A program made the position numbers and the translations under genes. This document shows, piece by piece, positions 19,040 through 26,392 of a stretch of 64,000 nt of DNA. The stretch spans positions 2,666,001 through 2,730,000 of the forward strand of contig NC_018014.1 of the NCBI RefSeq assembly GCF_000265425.1. Reading direction: 5' to 3'. The stretch comes from Terriglobus roseus DSM 18391 (GTDB lineage: Bacteria; Acidobacteriota; Terriglobia; Terriglobales; Acidobacteriaceae). Numbering within the stretch: position 1 is the first letter of the stretch; each line of letters begins with the position of its first letter. The notes under the pieces were generated by a model. It was not told where the DNA came from. It saw nothing but the letters and a program-made list of their open reading frames with translations, and did no database searches.

Positions 19040-19090
19040 ATCATAGGTCGTTGGATGCAGTGAGTAGCGTCAGTAAGCACATCGTAAGAA
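19040..19090 (-). promoter_or_regulatory. KdpE-type direct repeat and -10 upstream of porin 1
   Basis: On the plus strand TAAGCA (19074-19079) and TAAGAA (19085-19090) lie exactly 11 bp apart, reading TTCTTA-N5-TGCTTA towards the porin. A good -10 (TATGAT, 19045-19040) lies 28 nt downstream, further than at the other boxes. Family membership rests on sequence and spacing. Confidence 0.5.
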
Positions 19091-19123
19091 GCCATCATGC
19101 CTCGTTGGAATGTAGAAGAGGCG

Positions 19124-20656
19124 TTACAGAACACCGGTGAGGGCAAGGCTTGCGGTGCTGTTCAGGCTCGCTGCCGTGGGGTGCATGGATGCATTCAGAG
19201 CGATAGCCCCGTCCGTATGGCCAAGGTCGAACACTGCCGGATCGGGGTTGGAGAAGAACTGCCTGTGAAGGGAACGGACCGCACTCTCCACAGCCGCGCC
19301 GTCAATCATGAAGCTCATATTGATGCCGTTGGCGCCTTGCGAGATCATGTCGAGGTTGATCTCTCGTACAGCCGAGAACACCTGCTCGGAAAGCCCCTTG
19401 TGGCCCTGAATGTTATCGCCGACCAGGCAGATGAGCGCCTTGCCTTCCTCAGTCCGCACCGCGGCAATCTCGGACAGGTCCGCGATGATCGCCGGCAGAT
19501 CGTCCGTAGCATCGATGCTGACGGAGATACTCACTTCACTTGTAGAAACCATGTTGACCGCGCACGCGTATCGGTCTAAGACCTCAAACGAAGCCCTCAG
19601 AAAGCCATGCGACATCAGCATGCGCGAAGAGACGATGTGAATGATGGTGAGGTGCTTCTTTGCGGAGATGCTCTTCAGCGGGCTGGTGCTCCGAGGTGCA
19701 GAGGCAGTGATCTTGGTGCCCTCATTGGAAGAATCATGCGAGTTCAGCACCCACACCGGGATGTCCTTCTTGACTGCGGGAAGAATCGTCGATGGGTGCA
19801 GCACCTTTGCACCGAAGTAAGCAAGCTCCGCAGCCTCTTCAAAGCTGATCGTCCTGACTCGCAAAGCATCGGGACAGATCCGCGGATCGGTCGTCATGAT
19901 GCCGTTCACATCCGTCCAGATCTCAATCCCCTCCGCATTCAAACCACTTCCTACCAGTGCAGCCGTGAAGTCACTGCCGCCACGCCCAAGAGTCGTCGTG
20001 ATACCACCAGTAGTCGCACCGATAAAGCCACCCATGATCGGGATTGCGCCGACATCCAGCAGAGGCAGTACGTGCTCCAACAGTTTGGCTTCAATCAGCT
20101 CTGGCTGTGGGACTGCTCTGCCGTGATGACTGTTCGTGATGATGCAGGTGCGAGCGTCAACGTGTGCGCTGCTAATCCCGCGATGCTCGAAGGCATCCGC
20201 GACGATCCTGCTTGAGAGACGTTCGCCGTAGCTGCTGATCAGATCCGTAGTGCGCTTGGTCAGCTCACCAACAGCCGCCACACCGCGAAGAATGTCCTCG
20301 AGCTTGTTGAGATTTTCGTCAATCACCTTCGCGACTGCGTGAATGTTTCTTCCGACCAACTCTACAGCGGTATGAAGATGACGCACACGCAATGCCCTGC
20401 AGAGAGCCATCGCTTCGTCGACCTGATTGTTCGCCGCCGCTTCCGCCGCCAGCAACAACTGGTCCGTCACCTTTGCCAGCGCAGAGACGACGACCACGGG
20501 GCGCTGGCCCCGATCGCGTCTGCCCTTGACGATCGAGATAGTCCGTTTGATCGCAGCAGCATCCTGGACGGAGGTACCACCAAACTTCATCACGACGATC
20601 GGCGATTCTGAGTTGGTGCTCTTTCTCTGATCGCCCGCGCTTGATCCCTCGCTCAT
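19124..20656 (-). CDS. lysC: Aspartate kinase, monofunctional
   Basis: A 510-residue aspartokinase catalysing the first step to lysine, threonine and methionine. The kinase domain (about 20-310) has VVMKFGGTSV, TTTLGRGGSDFTAALVG and WTDVNGIMTTDPRI. The C-terminal half carries tandem ACT regulatory domains (about 335-490, TIIHIVSSRMLMSHGFLRASFEVL, FMIDGAAVES). The first 18 residues and the last 30 lie outside the family core. It sits between the split KdpD kinase and porin 1 on the same strand. A two-copy 11-bp TTCTTAT repeat just upstream hints at control by K+ or osmotic state, which is unusual for this enzyme. Confidence 0.95.
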   Translation of the reverse strand: MSEGSSAGDQRKSTNSESPIVVMKFGGTSVQDAAAIKRTISIVKGRRDRGQRPVVVVSALAKVTDQLLLAAEAAANNQVDEAMALCRALRVRHLHTAVELVGRNIHAVAKVIDENLNKLEDILRGVAAVGELTKRTTDLISSYGERLSSRIVADAFEHRGISSAHVDARTCIITNSHHGRAVPQPELIEAKLLEHVLPLLDVGAIPIMGGFIGATTGGITTTLGRGGSDFTAALVGSGLNAEGIEIWTDVNGIMTTDPRICPDALRVRTISFEEAAELAYFGAKVLHPSTILPAVKKDIPVWVLNSHDSSNEGTKITASAPRSTSPLKSISAKKHLTIIHIVSSRMLMSHGFLRASFEVLDRYACAVNMVSTSEVSISVSIDATDDLPAIIADLSEIAAVRTEEGKALICLVGDNIQGHKGLSEQVFSAVREINLDMISQGANGINMSFMIDGAAVESAVRSLHRQFFSNPDPAVFDLGHTDGAIALNASMHPTAASLNSTASLALTGVL

Positions 20657-20716
20657 GACTCTCCTGTCGAGGGCTCAGTGCGATGCCGGCGACACAATCC
20701 ATTTCAAACCTTCCGC

Positions 20717-20738
20717 CATAAGAAAGGCATAAGAACGG
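20717..20738 (-). promoter_or_regulatory. KdpE-type direct repeat upstream of aspartokinase
   Basis: CATAAGAAAGG (20717-20727) and CATAAGAACGG (20728-20738) are tandem 11-bp copies with one mismatch. On the minus strand they read TTCTTATG-TTCTTATG, 60 bp upstream of the lysC start. The downstream -10 is weak (TGAAAT, 12 nt away). Confidence 0.55.
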
Positions 20739-20765
20739 AAAAACAACTGAGACGATTCAAAAGCA

Positions 20766-22217
20766 TCACAAACCCGCGTCTATAGGCAGCGAAAAGGTGA
20801 ATACGGAGCCCTGACCAAGCTGGCTGGTAACGGTTAGCGTCCCGCCATGGGCGCTGATAATCGCCTTGCTGATGGCCAGTCCCATGCCAGTCCCCGCCAC
20901 GCGATCTCCCTGGCTACGCCCGCGATAGAAGCGATCAAAGATCAGCGCAAGCTCGCTGGAATCGATACCCACGCCACGATCCGCAACGCTTACTTCCACG
21001 AAACGGCCCTCCAGCCGCGCGGAAAGAAAGATAGGCGATCCCTCGGGCGAGTACTTCTCTGCGTTTTCAATCAGATTGCAAAGGACCTTATGAACAAACT
21101 CAGGGTCGGCCGTCACGGCTGGTAACTGTGGCACCGGGGCGAGTGTCAGCGGGTGCCTGGAGGGGTCGACCAGACACGTGGCAGCGGCTGCATCAAGCAT
21201 CTCGGCAACACTCGCGGGCTGGAAGGTCATGTGCACCTGCTGCGCGTCCAGTTGCGCCATCTCCGTTGCCTGCGACACGAGCAGGTTTAAACGATCACTC
21301 TCTTCGTTGATGATCTGCAGCAGCTCGATCCTGGCTTCTGCGGGCGTCTCCGTGTTAGCGAGCAGTGCGCTCGCGGCGCCTTTGATCGACGTCAATGGCG
21401 TTCGCAGTTCGTGTGTGATGGAGTCGATGATGAGGGTCCGCAGTCTCTCGCTCTGCCGGTTCGCTTCCCCCTTCGCCACGTTTTCCAGTGCCTGTGCACG
21501 ATCAAGCGAAATGGAGACGAGTCCTCCGATGGTTTCGAGGCTTTCCCTTGAGAGGGATGCGCCCTGGATGCTGACAAGGCCCCTGGGCATGACTCCTACC
21601 TTCAGTGGAACTCGTGCTTCTCCCTGATCCGAGACGTCCACGTTGGGCAGGGTGAGCGCGAGCTGACGCAGGTGCGGTAGCTCAAATCCCGAAAAGGCGT
21701 GTAGACCGTGCTCGAAGAAACGGTCGCCGTCGAGCAGGAAGAGCACCACCGAGTTTGCACGCGTGACGCGCGCGATCAGCATGGGCAGCGAACTGACGAG
21801 GTTCCCCACGTCGTCGAGTTGAAGCAACTCGCGCCCCAGCTCAAATGAGAGCTCAACTTCACGCTGACGGGCAGTCGCCTCATCCGCTTCGTCACGTGCT
21901 CGTTGCGAAAGGCGGCTGCCGATAACCGACGTGGAGAGAAAGGCCAGCAAGGCCAGCCAGTTCTGCGAGTCGGCGATAGTGATGCTGCCGATGGGAGGCA
22001 GGAAGTAATAATTGTAAGCAGCCGTAGCGGCGACTGAGACTGCAACCGCGTAGCGAAGGCTGAAGTTCGCGGCCAATCCAAGGATCAGCAGGACCAATGT
22101 CAGCGCGACAGTGGTCTGATTCACATGCAGCCAGCGGCTGTACACGAGTACAATTCCGGCCAGAGCCGCGAAGGAAACGATCCAGCGAACGATCATAAGA
22201 AAGCGGCGCGAGTTCAT
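20766..22217 (-). CDS. KdpD kinase half: DUF4118 membrane domain plus histidine kinase
   Basis: A 483-residue protein equal to the C-terminal half of classical KdpD. It has a four-helix DUF4118 bundle (about 8-105, with the KdpD signature YNYYFLPPIGSITIADSQNW) and a GAF-like linker. HisKA carries His269 (SITHELRTPLTSIKG). The HATPase has LCNLIENAEKYSPEG, DRGVGID and GTGMGLAISKA. It lacks the N-terminal KdpD ATPase and USP domains, which are encoded head-to-head on the plus strand. ATG at 22217 is preferred; an in-frame GTG at 22256 would overlap the other gene. It should phosphorylate KdpE in response to K+ limitation or osmotic stress. Confidence 0.9.
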   Translation of the reverse strand: MNSRRFLMIVRWIVSFAALAGIVLVYSRWLHVNQTTVALTLVLLILGLAANFSLRYAVAVSVAATAAYNYYFLPPIGSITIADSQNWLALLAFLSTSVIGSRLSQRARDEADEATARQREVELSFELGRELLQLDDVGNLVSSLPMLIARVTRANSVVLFLLDGDRFFEHGLHAFSGFELPHLRQLALTLPNVDVSDQGEARVPLKVGVMPRGLVSIQGASLSRESLETIGGLVSISLDRAQALENVAKGEANRQSERLRTLIIDSITHELRTPLTSIKGAASALLANTETPAEARIELLQIINEESDRLNLLVSQATEMAQLDAQQVHMTFQPASVAEMLDAAAATCLVDPSRHPLTLAPVPQLPAVTADPEFVHKVLCNLIENAEKYSPEGSPIFLSARLEGRFVEVSVADRGVGIDSSELALIFDRFYRGRSQGDRVAGTGMGLAISKAIISAHGGTLTVTSQLGQGSVFTFSLPIDAGL

Positions 22218-22231
22218 GGGGTGGATTGTAG
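22218..22231. promoter_or_regulatory. 14-bp gap between the divergent KdpD-half start codons
   Basis: Only 14 bp separate the ATG of the kinase half (-) and the ATG of the ATPase/USP half (+). GGGGTGG at 22218-22224 is a good ribosome site for the plus gene, with a 7-nt spacer. There is no room for promoters, so each must lie inside the other gene and the mRNAs should overlap at their 5' ends. Confidence 0.7.
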
Positions 22232-23365
22232 ATGGTCGAAGCTGAGCGGAAAACACCAGAGGACTGGCTCGCCTCCAGCGACCAGGAGAAAAAGACCGGC
22301 CGCCTCAAGATCTTCTTGGGTTACGCGCCGGGCGTCGGCAAGACCTTCAGCATGCTGAGCGAGGGTATCCGGAGGCGGAGTCGTGGGGAGGATGTGGTCG
22401 TTGGCGTGGTTGAGACGCATGGCCGCCGCGGCACGGCTGAACTCAGCACAAAGCTGGAGGAGGTACCGCCGCGCGAACTGAACTATCGCGGCACAGTCTT
22501 TCGCGAGATGGACGTCGATGCCATCCTCGCGCGGGCTCCGCAGGTCGTGCTGGTGGATGAGCTTGCCCATACGAACGTTGAAGGCAGCCGATTCGCGAAG
22601 CGGTTTGAGGACGTCCTGCTGCTGCTGGAGAACAACATCGATGTCCTTTCGACGATCAACATTCAGCACATTGAAAGCCTTACACCACGTGTTCAATCCC
22701 TGACGGGCATCAGCGTTCGGGAGCAGGTTCCGGACTGGGTTCTGGATCGTGCGGACGAGATCGTCATCGCCGACCTCACACCCGAAGCGCTGGCGACCCG
22801 CATGCGCCGCGGCGATGTCTATCCCATGGAACGTGTGGAGCGTGCGCTTGCCAACTTCTTTCGTAAGGGGAACCTGATTGCGCTTCGCGAGATGGCCCTG
22901 CAAAAAGTGACGCGCGCGGTCGATCGCAATCTGGACGCTTACGTCCGGCGTAAGCGGCTGGGTGCGCATTGGACGGTCACAGAGCGCGTTGCGGTCTGCA
23001 TCAGTTCCAACCCGCAGTCACGCGACCTGATCGCACGTGGTGCGCGTCTCGCAGAAGGACTTGGCGGCGAACTGTATGTGCTACATGTCGCGAGCGACCG
23101 CGACACGGAAGGACAGCGAAAGCTGACACTCGATTCGCATATCCAGTTCGCACAGAATCTGGGAGCGAATATCGTTCAGTTAGCGGGCAGCAGTGTTGCT
23201 ACGGCCACTGCGGCGTATGTGAAGGAGCAGCGCATCACACAGGCTATCTTCGGAAGGTCCGCACTGCGCGGTTTCAGGAAGTACTTGTACTACCTTGCGA
23301 TAGGAAAATTTATGTCAGAAGCACCGCATGTCGATCTACACATCATCACGCAGGATCCCGAATGA
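22232..23365 (+). CDS. KdpD sensor half: KdpD ATPase domain plus USP domain, no kinase
   Basis: A 377-residue cytosolic protein equal to the N-terminal half of KdpD. The KdpD domain (about 18-230) has Walker A GYAPGVGKTFSML, Walker B QVVLVDELAHTN and the family signature STINIQHIESL. A USP-like domain follows (about 250-375) and ends VDLHIITQDPE, just where DUF4118 begins in full-length KdpD (about 895 residues in E. coli). Stand-alone N-terminal KdpDs are known in some cyanobacteria. Here the kinase half is present but divergent. Its stop overlaps the kdpE start (ATGA). Confidence 0.92.
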   Translation: MVEAERKTPEDWLASSDQEKKTGRLKIFLGYAPGVGKTFSMLSEGIRRRSRGEDVVVGVVETHGRRGTAELSTKLEEVPPRELNYRGTVFREMDVDAILARAPQVVLVDELAHTNVEGSRFAKRFEDVLLLLENNIDVLSTINIQHIESLTPRVQSLTGISVREQVPDWVLDRADEIVIADLTPEALATRMRRGDVYPMERVERALANFFRKGNLIALREMALQKVTRAVDRNLDAYVRRKRLGAHWTVTERVAVCISSNPQSRDLIARGARLAEGLGGELYVLHVASDRDTEGQRKLTLDSHIQFAQNLGANIVQLAGSSVATATAAYVKEQRITQAIFGRSALRGFRKYLYYLAIGKFMSEAPHVDLHIITQDPE

Positions 23366-24057
23366 GCCGTGTCCTGATAGTGGATGACGAACCACAGATC
23401 CTGCGCATGCTGCGCGCATCACTGACTGTGAACGGCTACGAAGTTGTCAGCGCAAAAAACGGACTGGAAGGCTTCACAGCATTCGAGCAGTTGCAGCCCG
23501 ACCTGATTATCACCGACATGAGTATGCCGGTGATGGATGGGCTTTCGTTGACACGAGAGATCCGCCGGATCTCAAAGGTTCCAATCATTATCCTGAGCGT
23601 GCGCAACATGGAGCCGCTGAAGGTGGATGCACTGGATGCCGGCGCGGATGACTACGTCACGAAACCGTTCACGATGCCGGAGCTACTGGCGCGCGTGCGT
23701 GCAAATCTTCGCCGTGTCACCGACGCGGAGGCGGAACCCGAGGACGCCTTGCAGGAGGGCGACTTCTCGATGGACTTTCGCACGCGGACCGTCGCAGTTC
23801 GAAAGAACACGGTCCATCTGACTCCCAAGGAATTCGATCTGCTGCACTTCTTCCTGAAGTCGCCGGATCGTGTGCTGACACATCGTGCGCTGGCAGAGGC
23901 GGTGTGGGGGACTGTGAGCGATGGCCAGACCGAGAACCTGCGTGTGCTGGTGGCGCAAGTCCGTCGCAAGATCGAAGACAAGGATCATCGCTACGTCATC
24001 AGCGAGCCATGGGTCGGTTATGCGCTGCGGGTGAACGGCACCAAAAGCTCCTTATGA
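23362..24057 (+). CDS. kdpE: KdpE-like OmpR-family response regulator
   Basis: A 231-residue regulator. The receiver has VDDEPQ, phospho-acceptor Asp52 (LIITDMSMP) and the KPF lysine. The winged helix (about 130-225) has HLTPKEFDLLHFF, LRVLVAQVRRKIE and a terminal GYALRVN. ATG at 23362 overlaps the stop of the KdpD sensor half by 4 nt; the longer upstream frame is not coding. It is the obvious candidate to read the 11-bp TTCTTA repeats, which begin at 24058, immediately after its own stop codon. Confidence 0.93.
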   Translation: MSRVLIVDDEPQILRMLRASLTVNGYEVVSAKNGLEGFTAFEQLQPDLIITDMSMPVMDGLSLTREIRRISKVPIIILSVRNMEPLKVDALDAGADDYVTKPFTMPELLARVRANLRRVTDAEAEPEDALQEGDFSMDFRTRTVAVRKNTVHLTPKEFDLLHFFLKSPDRVLTHRALAEAVWGTVSDGQTENLRVLVAQVRRKIEDKDHRYVISEPWVGYALRVNGTKSSL

Positions 24058-24106
24058 CTTCTTAATGTCTTTCTTACGGACTTCTTACAGGCTCCCGCAT
24101 TGGAAT
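24058..24106 (+). promoter_or_regulatory. Triple KdpE-type direct repeat and promoter of the kdp structural operon
   Basis: Three heptamers occur: CTTCTTA (24058-24064), TTTCTTA (24070-24076) and CTTCTTA (24081-24087), with start-to-start spacings of 12 and 11 bp. A -10-like TGGAAT (24101-24106) begins 13 nt after the last repeat. The spacing resembles PhoB/OmpR boxes, so this is the likely KdpE site. Confidence 0.6.
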
Positions 24107-24418
24107 AGGCGGTGGAGTCGATACGATGTCTGCAGCAGTTGTGACGCTCGTGAGTCTGCGATCAAAGGTTGCGTTCCCTTGCGGCATGCAACCGGATCGC
24201 GCACCCGACTCTCTGGGAAAGTCGCAACTCTGCGCAACGCTTAGCGCCCACAAAGACAATCCACAACATGGTCTCCACCCGTACCTGGCCCTCCCGGCCA
24301 TGCGTGAGATCACTGCGCCCCGACACACCCTCTTCATGCCCGCATTGCCGGCAACTGGGCTGCATGAAGGTGGCTACGCCGAATCTCCACTTGGCATAAC
24401 GAAGGAAAGGAATCACCC
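24107..24418 (+). other. Long untranslated leader before the kdp operon
   Basis: About 310 nt separate the putative promoter from the first small open frame. Frames inside it lack recognisable protein features. Small potential stems are visible, such as CGACT/AGTCG around 24209-24228. I could not match it to a known riboswitch. Confidence 0.35.
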
Positions 24419-24514
24419 ATGCTCGACGTGTTAGCGATAGCACTCTTGTTCCTCTTATTTGGCGCGTGCCTGTTGTATCTGCGTGGCTGCGCCAGCCTGA
24501 AGGGCGGCCGCTGA
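24419..24514 (+). CDS. 31-residue membrane peptide at the head of the kdp operon
   Basis: A short ORF, ATG at 24419 to TGA at 24514, encoding a single transmembrane helix (VLAIALLFLLFGACLLYLRG) with a basic C-terminus. AAGGA lies 7 nt upstream. Its stop overlaps the kdpF start (TGATG), as kdpF overlaps kdpA, so three starts in a row are translationally coupled. It resembles KdpF in size and form but lacks the terminal LLRPEKF. It may be a second KdpF-like stabiliser or a regulator of the Kdp complex. Function unknown. Confidence 0.7.
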   Translation: MLDVLAIALLFLLFGACLLYLRGCASLKGGR

Positions 24515-24600
24515 TGGCTCTGAATCTTGTGCTGTTGTTCCTGGCTGGCGCTCTTATGGCCTACCTGATTTACGCGTTGCTTCGCCCGGAGAAATTCTGA
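24514..24600 (+). CDS. kdpF: KdpF, small subunit of the K+-transporting ATPase
   Basis: A 28-residue single-helix peptide, MALNLVLLFLAGALMAYLIY followed by ALLRPEKF. The C-terminal LLRPE[KR]F is the KdpF hallmark. It stabilises KdpABC in the membrane. The ATG shares bases with the preceding TGA, and the stop overlaps the kdpA start in the same way. Confidence 0.9.
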   Translation: MALNLVLLFLAGALMAYLIYALLRPEKF

Positions 24601-26360
24601 TGTCTCTCAATGGATGGCTGCAGATCGCAGTGTTCATCGCGGCTGTACTGGTCCTGGCTAAACCCATGGGCAGCTTCATGACGAGCGTCTTCGAGCGCCG
24701 TCGTACTTTCCTTGATCCCGTACTTGTGCCGTGTGAACGCCTTCTCTATCGCGTGACGGGTGTAAACCCGGACGAAGAGATGAACTGGATGCAGTATGGA
24801 GTGGCCATGCTGATCTTCAGCGCGGCCAGCCTGGCTTTGACTTACGTCGTGCAGCGACTGCAGAACGTACTACCGCTGAACACACAGCACCTGCCCGGCG
24901 TCCCTGCCGATCTTGCGTTCAACACCGCCGTCTCTTTCACGACGAACACAAACTGGCAGTCGTACGTGCCAGAGACGACCATGAGCTATCTCACGCAGAT
25001 GCTGGGCCTGGCAACGCATAACTTCTGGTCTGCTGCTGCGGGCCTGGCGCTGGCAATCGCGTTTATTCGTGGCATCGCACGTCGCGAAGCGAAGACGCTG
25101 GGTAACTTCTGGGTCGATCTGACGCGGGGCACCTTCTGGGTACTGTTGCCGCTCTCCGTCATCTTCGCGATGGTACTGGTGTCGCAGGGCGTTGTGCAGA
25201 ACCTGAAGTCTTATGACACGGTGAAGTTACTGGAACCGCAAAAAGTTACCGGTACCGATGGCAAGACATCGACCGTAACAACGCAGACCATTGCGCAGGG
25301 CCCCGTGGCGTCTCAAGAAGCGATCAAGATGCTGGGGACAAATGGTGGCGGCTTCTTCAACGCGAACAGCGCGCATCCATTCGAGAATCCCACGCCACTT
25401 ACCAACTTCCTGCAGATGCTTTCCATTTTCCTGATCCCTGCGGGACTCACGGTAACGCTTGGGCAGATGGTCGGTTCGCCGAAGCATGGATGGGCGGTGC
25501 TGGCGGCGATGACGGTGCTGTGGTTTGCCGGTGTCTTCACCGTCTTCTGGGCGGAGGCCAAGGGCAATCCTCAGTTCGCGAATGTTGACCAGCACGTGTC
25601 CATGCAGCAGGCCGGCGGCAACATGGAAGGCAAGGAAGTTCGCTTCGGCATCGCCAACTCTGCGCTGTTTGCAACGGTGACCACCGACGCAAGCTGTGGC
25701 GCTGTGAACAGCATGCATGACAGCTTCACGCCGCTTGGTGGGCTGGTTCCTTTGACGAACATCCTGCTTGGTGAGATCGTCTTTGGCGGTGTGGGAGCGG
25801 GCATGTACGGCATGCTGGTCTTCGTGATCGTCGCGGTGTTCATCGCGGGCTTGATGGTCGGTCGAACACCGGAGTACTTGGGCAAGAAAATCGAGTCGTA
25901 TGACGTCCAGATGGCAATGCTTTACCTGTTGATCTTTCCGCTGATCATTCTTGGTCTGGCTGCAATCGGTCTTCGAACTCCAGCGGGACTGGCAGGCCTG
26001 GCAAATCATGGACCTCACGGGTTGTCGGAAGTTCTGTATGCGTACACCTCTGCCACAGGTAACAACGGCTCTGCATTTGCGGGACTGAGTGCCAACACGC
26101 ATTGGTATAACTTCACGCTCGGCATCGCTATGTTCGCAGGACGTTTCCTGATGATCGTTCCGATGCTCGCGATCGCTGGCAATCTGGCCGCGAAGAAGAT
26201 TACGCCTGCAACCGCTGGCACATTCCCCGTCACGACACCGCTTTTCACCGTGCTGCTGACAGGTTTGATTGTCATCGTTGGCGCGCTGACGTTCTTCCCG
26301 GTGCTGAGCCTTGGCCCCATCCTGGAGCACCTGCTACTTCGCGCGGGACACCTGTTCTAA
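24600..26360 (+). CDS. kdpA: KdpA, K+-binding channel-like subunit of the Kdp ATPase
   Basis: A 586-residue polytopic inner-membrane subunit, about 10-12 membrane helices, in the usual length range. Selectivity-filter-type motifs are FNTAVSFTTNTNWQSY, GTNGGGFFNANSAHPFENPT and TDASCGAVNSMHDSFTPLGG. It binds and moves K+ into KdpB for high-affinity uptake. The start ATG overlaps the kdpF stop (TGATG). Confidence 0.97.
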   Translation: MSLNGWLQIAVFIAAVLVLAKPMGSFMTSVFERRRTFLDPVLVPCERLLYRVTGVNPDEEMNWMQYGVAMLIFSAASLALTYVVQRLQNVLPLNTQHLPGVPADLAFNTAVSFTTNTNWQSYVPETTMSYLTQMLGLATHNFWSAAAGLALAIAFIRGIARREAKTLGNFWVDLTRGTFWVLLPLSVIFAMVLVSQGVVQNLKSYDTVKLLEPQKVTGTDGKTSTVTTQTIAQGPVASQEAIKMLGTNGGGFFNANSAHPFENPTPLTNFLQMLSIFLIPAGLTVTLGQMVGSPKHGWAVLAAMTVLWFAGVFTVFWAEAKGNPQFANVDQHVSMQQAGGNMEGKEVRFGIANSALFATVTTDASCGAVNSMHDSFTPLGGLVPLTNILLGEIVFGGVGAGMYGMLVFVIVAVFIAGLMVGRTPEYLGKKIESYDVQMAMLYLLIFPLIILGLAAIGLRTPAGLAGLANHGPHGLSEVLYAYTSATGNNGSAFAGLSANTHWYNFTLGIAMFAGRFLMIVPMLAIAGNLAAKKITPATAGTFPVTTPLFTVLLTGLIVIVGALTFFPVLSLGPILEHLLLRAGHLF

Positions 26361-26392
26361 ACGTTCGTTGACGCGGACAAGGAAAGATAGAC

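Noticed and set aside
22969..23361. N-terminal extension of the KdpE frame
   Set aside because: It runs through the end of the KdpD sensor half in another phase. The KdpE family begins at the ATG at 23362, which overlaps the previous stop in the usual way.
24107..24418. c-di-AMP (ydaO) riboswitch upstream of kdp
   Set aside because: The position is suggestive and a GCCGAATC segment is present, but the paired pseudo-symmetric core could not be drawn. Listed only as an unexplained leader.
24126..24434. 102-codon frame in the kdp leader
   Set aside because: Its composition (scattered Pro, His, Cys, no hydrophobic or domain pattern) is not protein-like, it overlaps the better 31-residue ORF, and it has no ribosome site.
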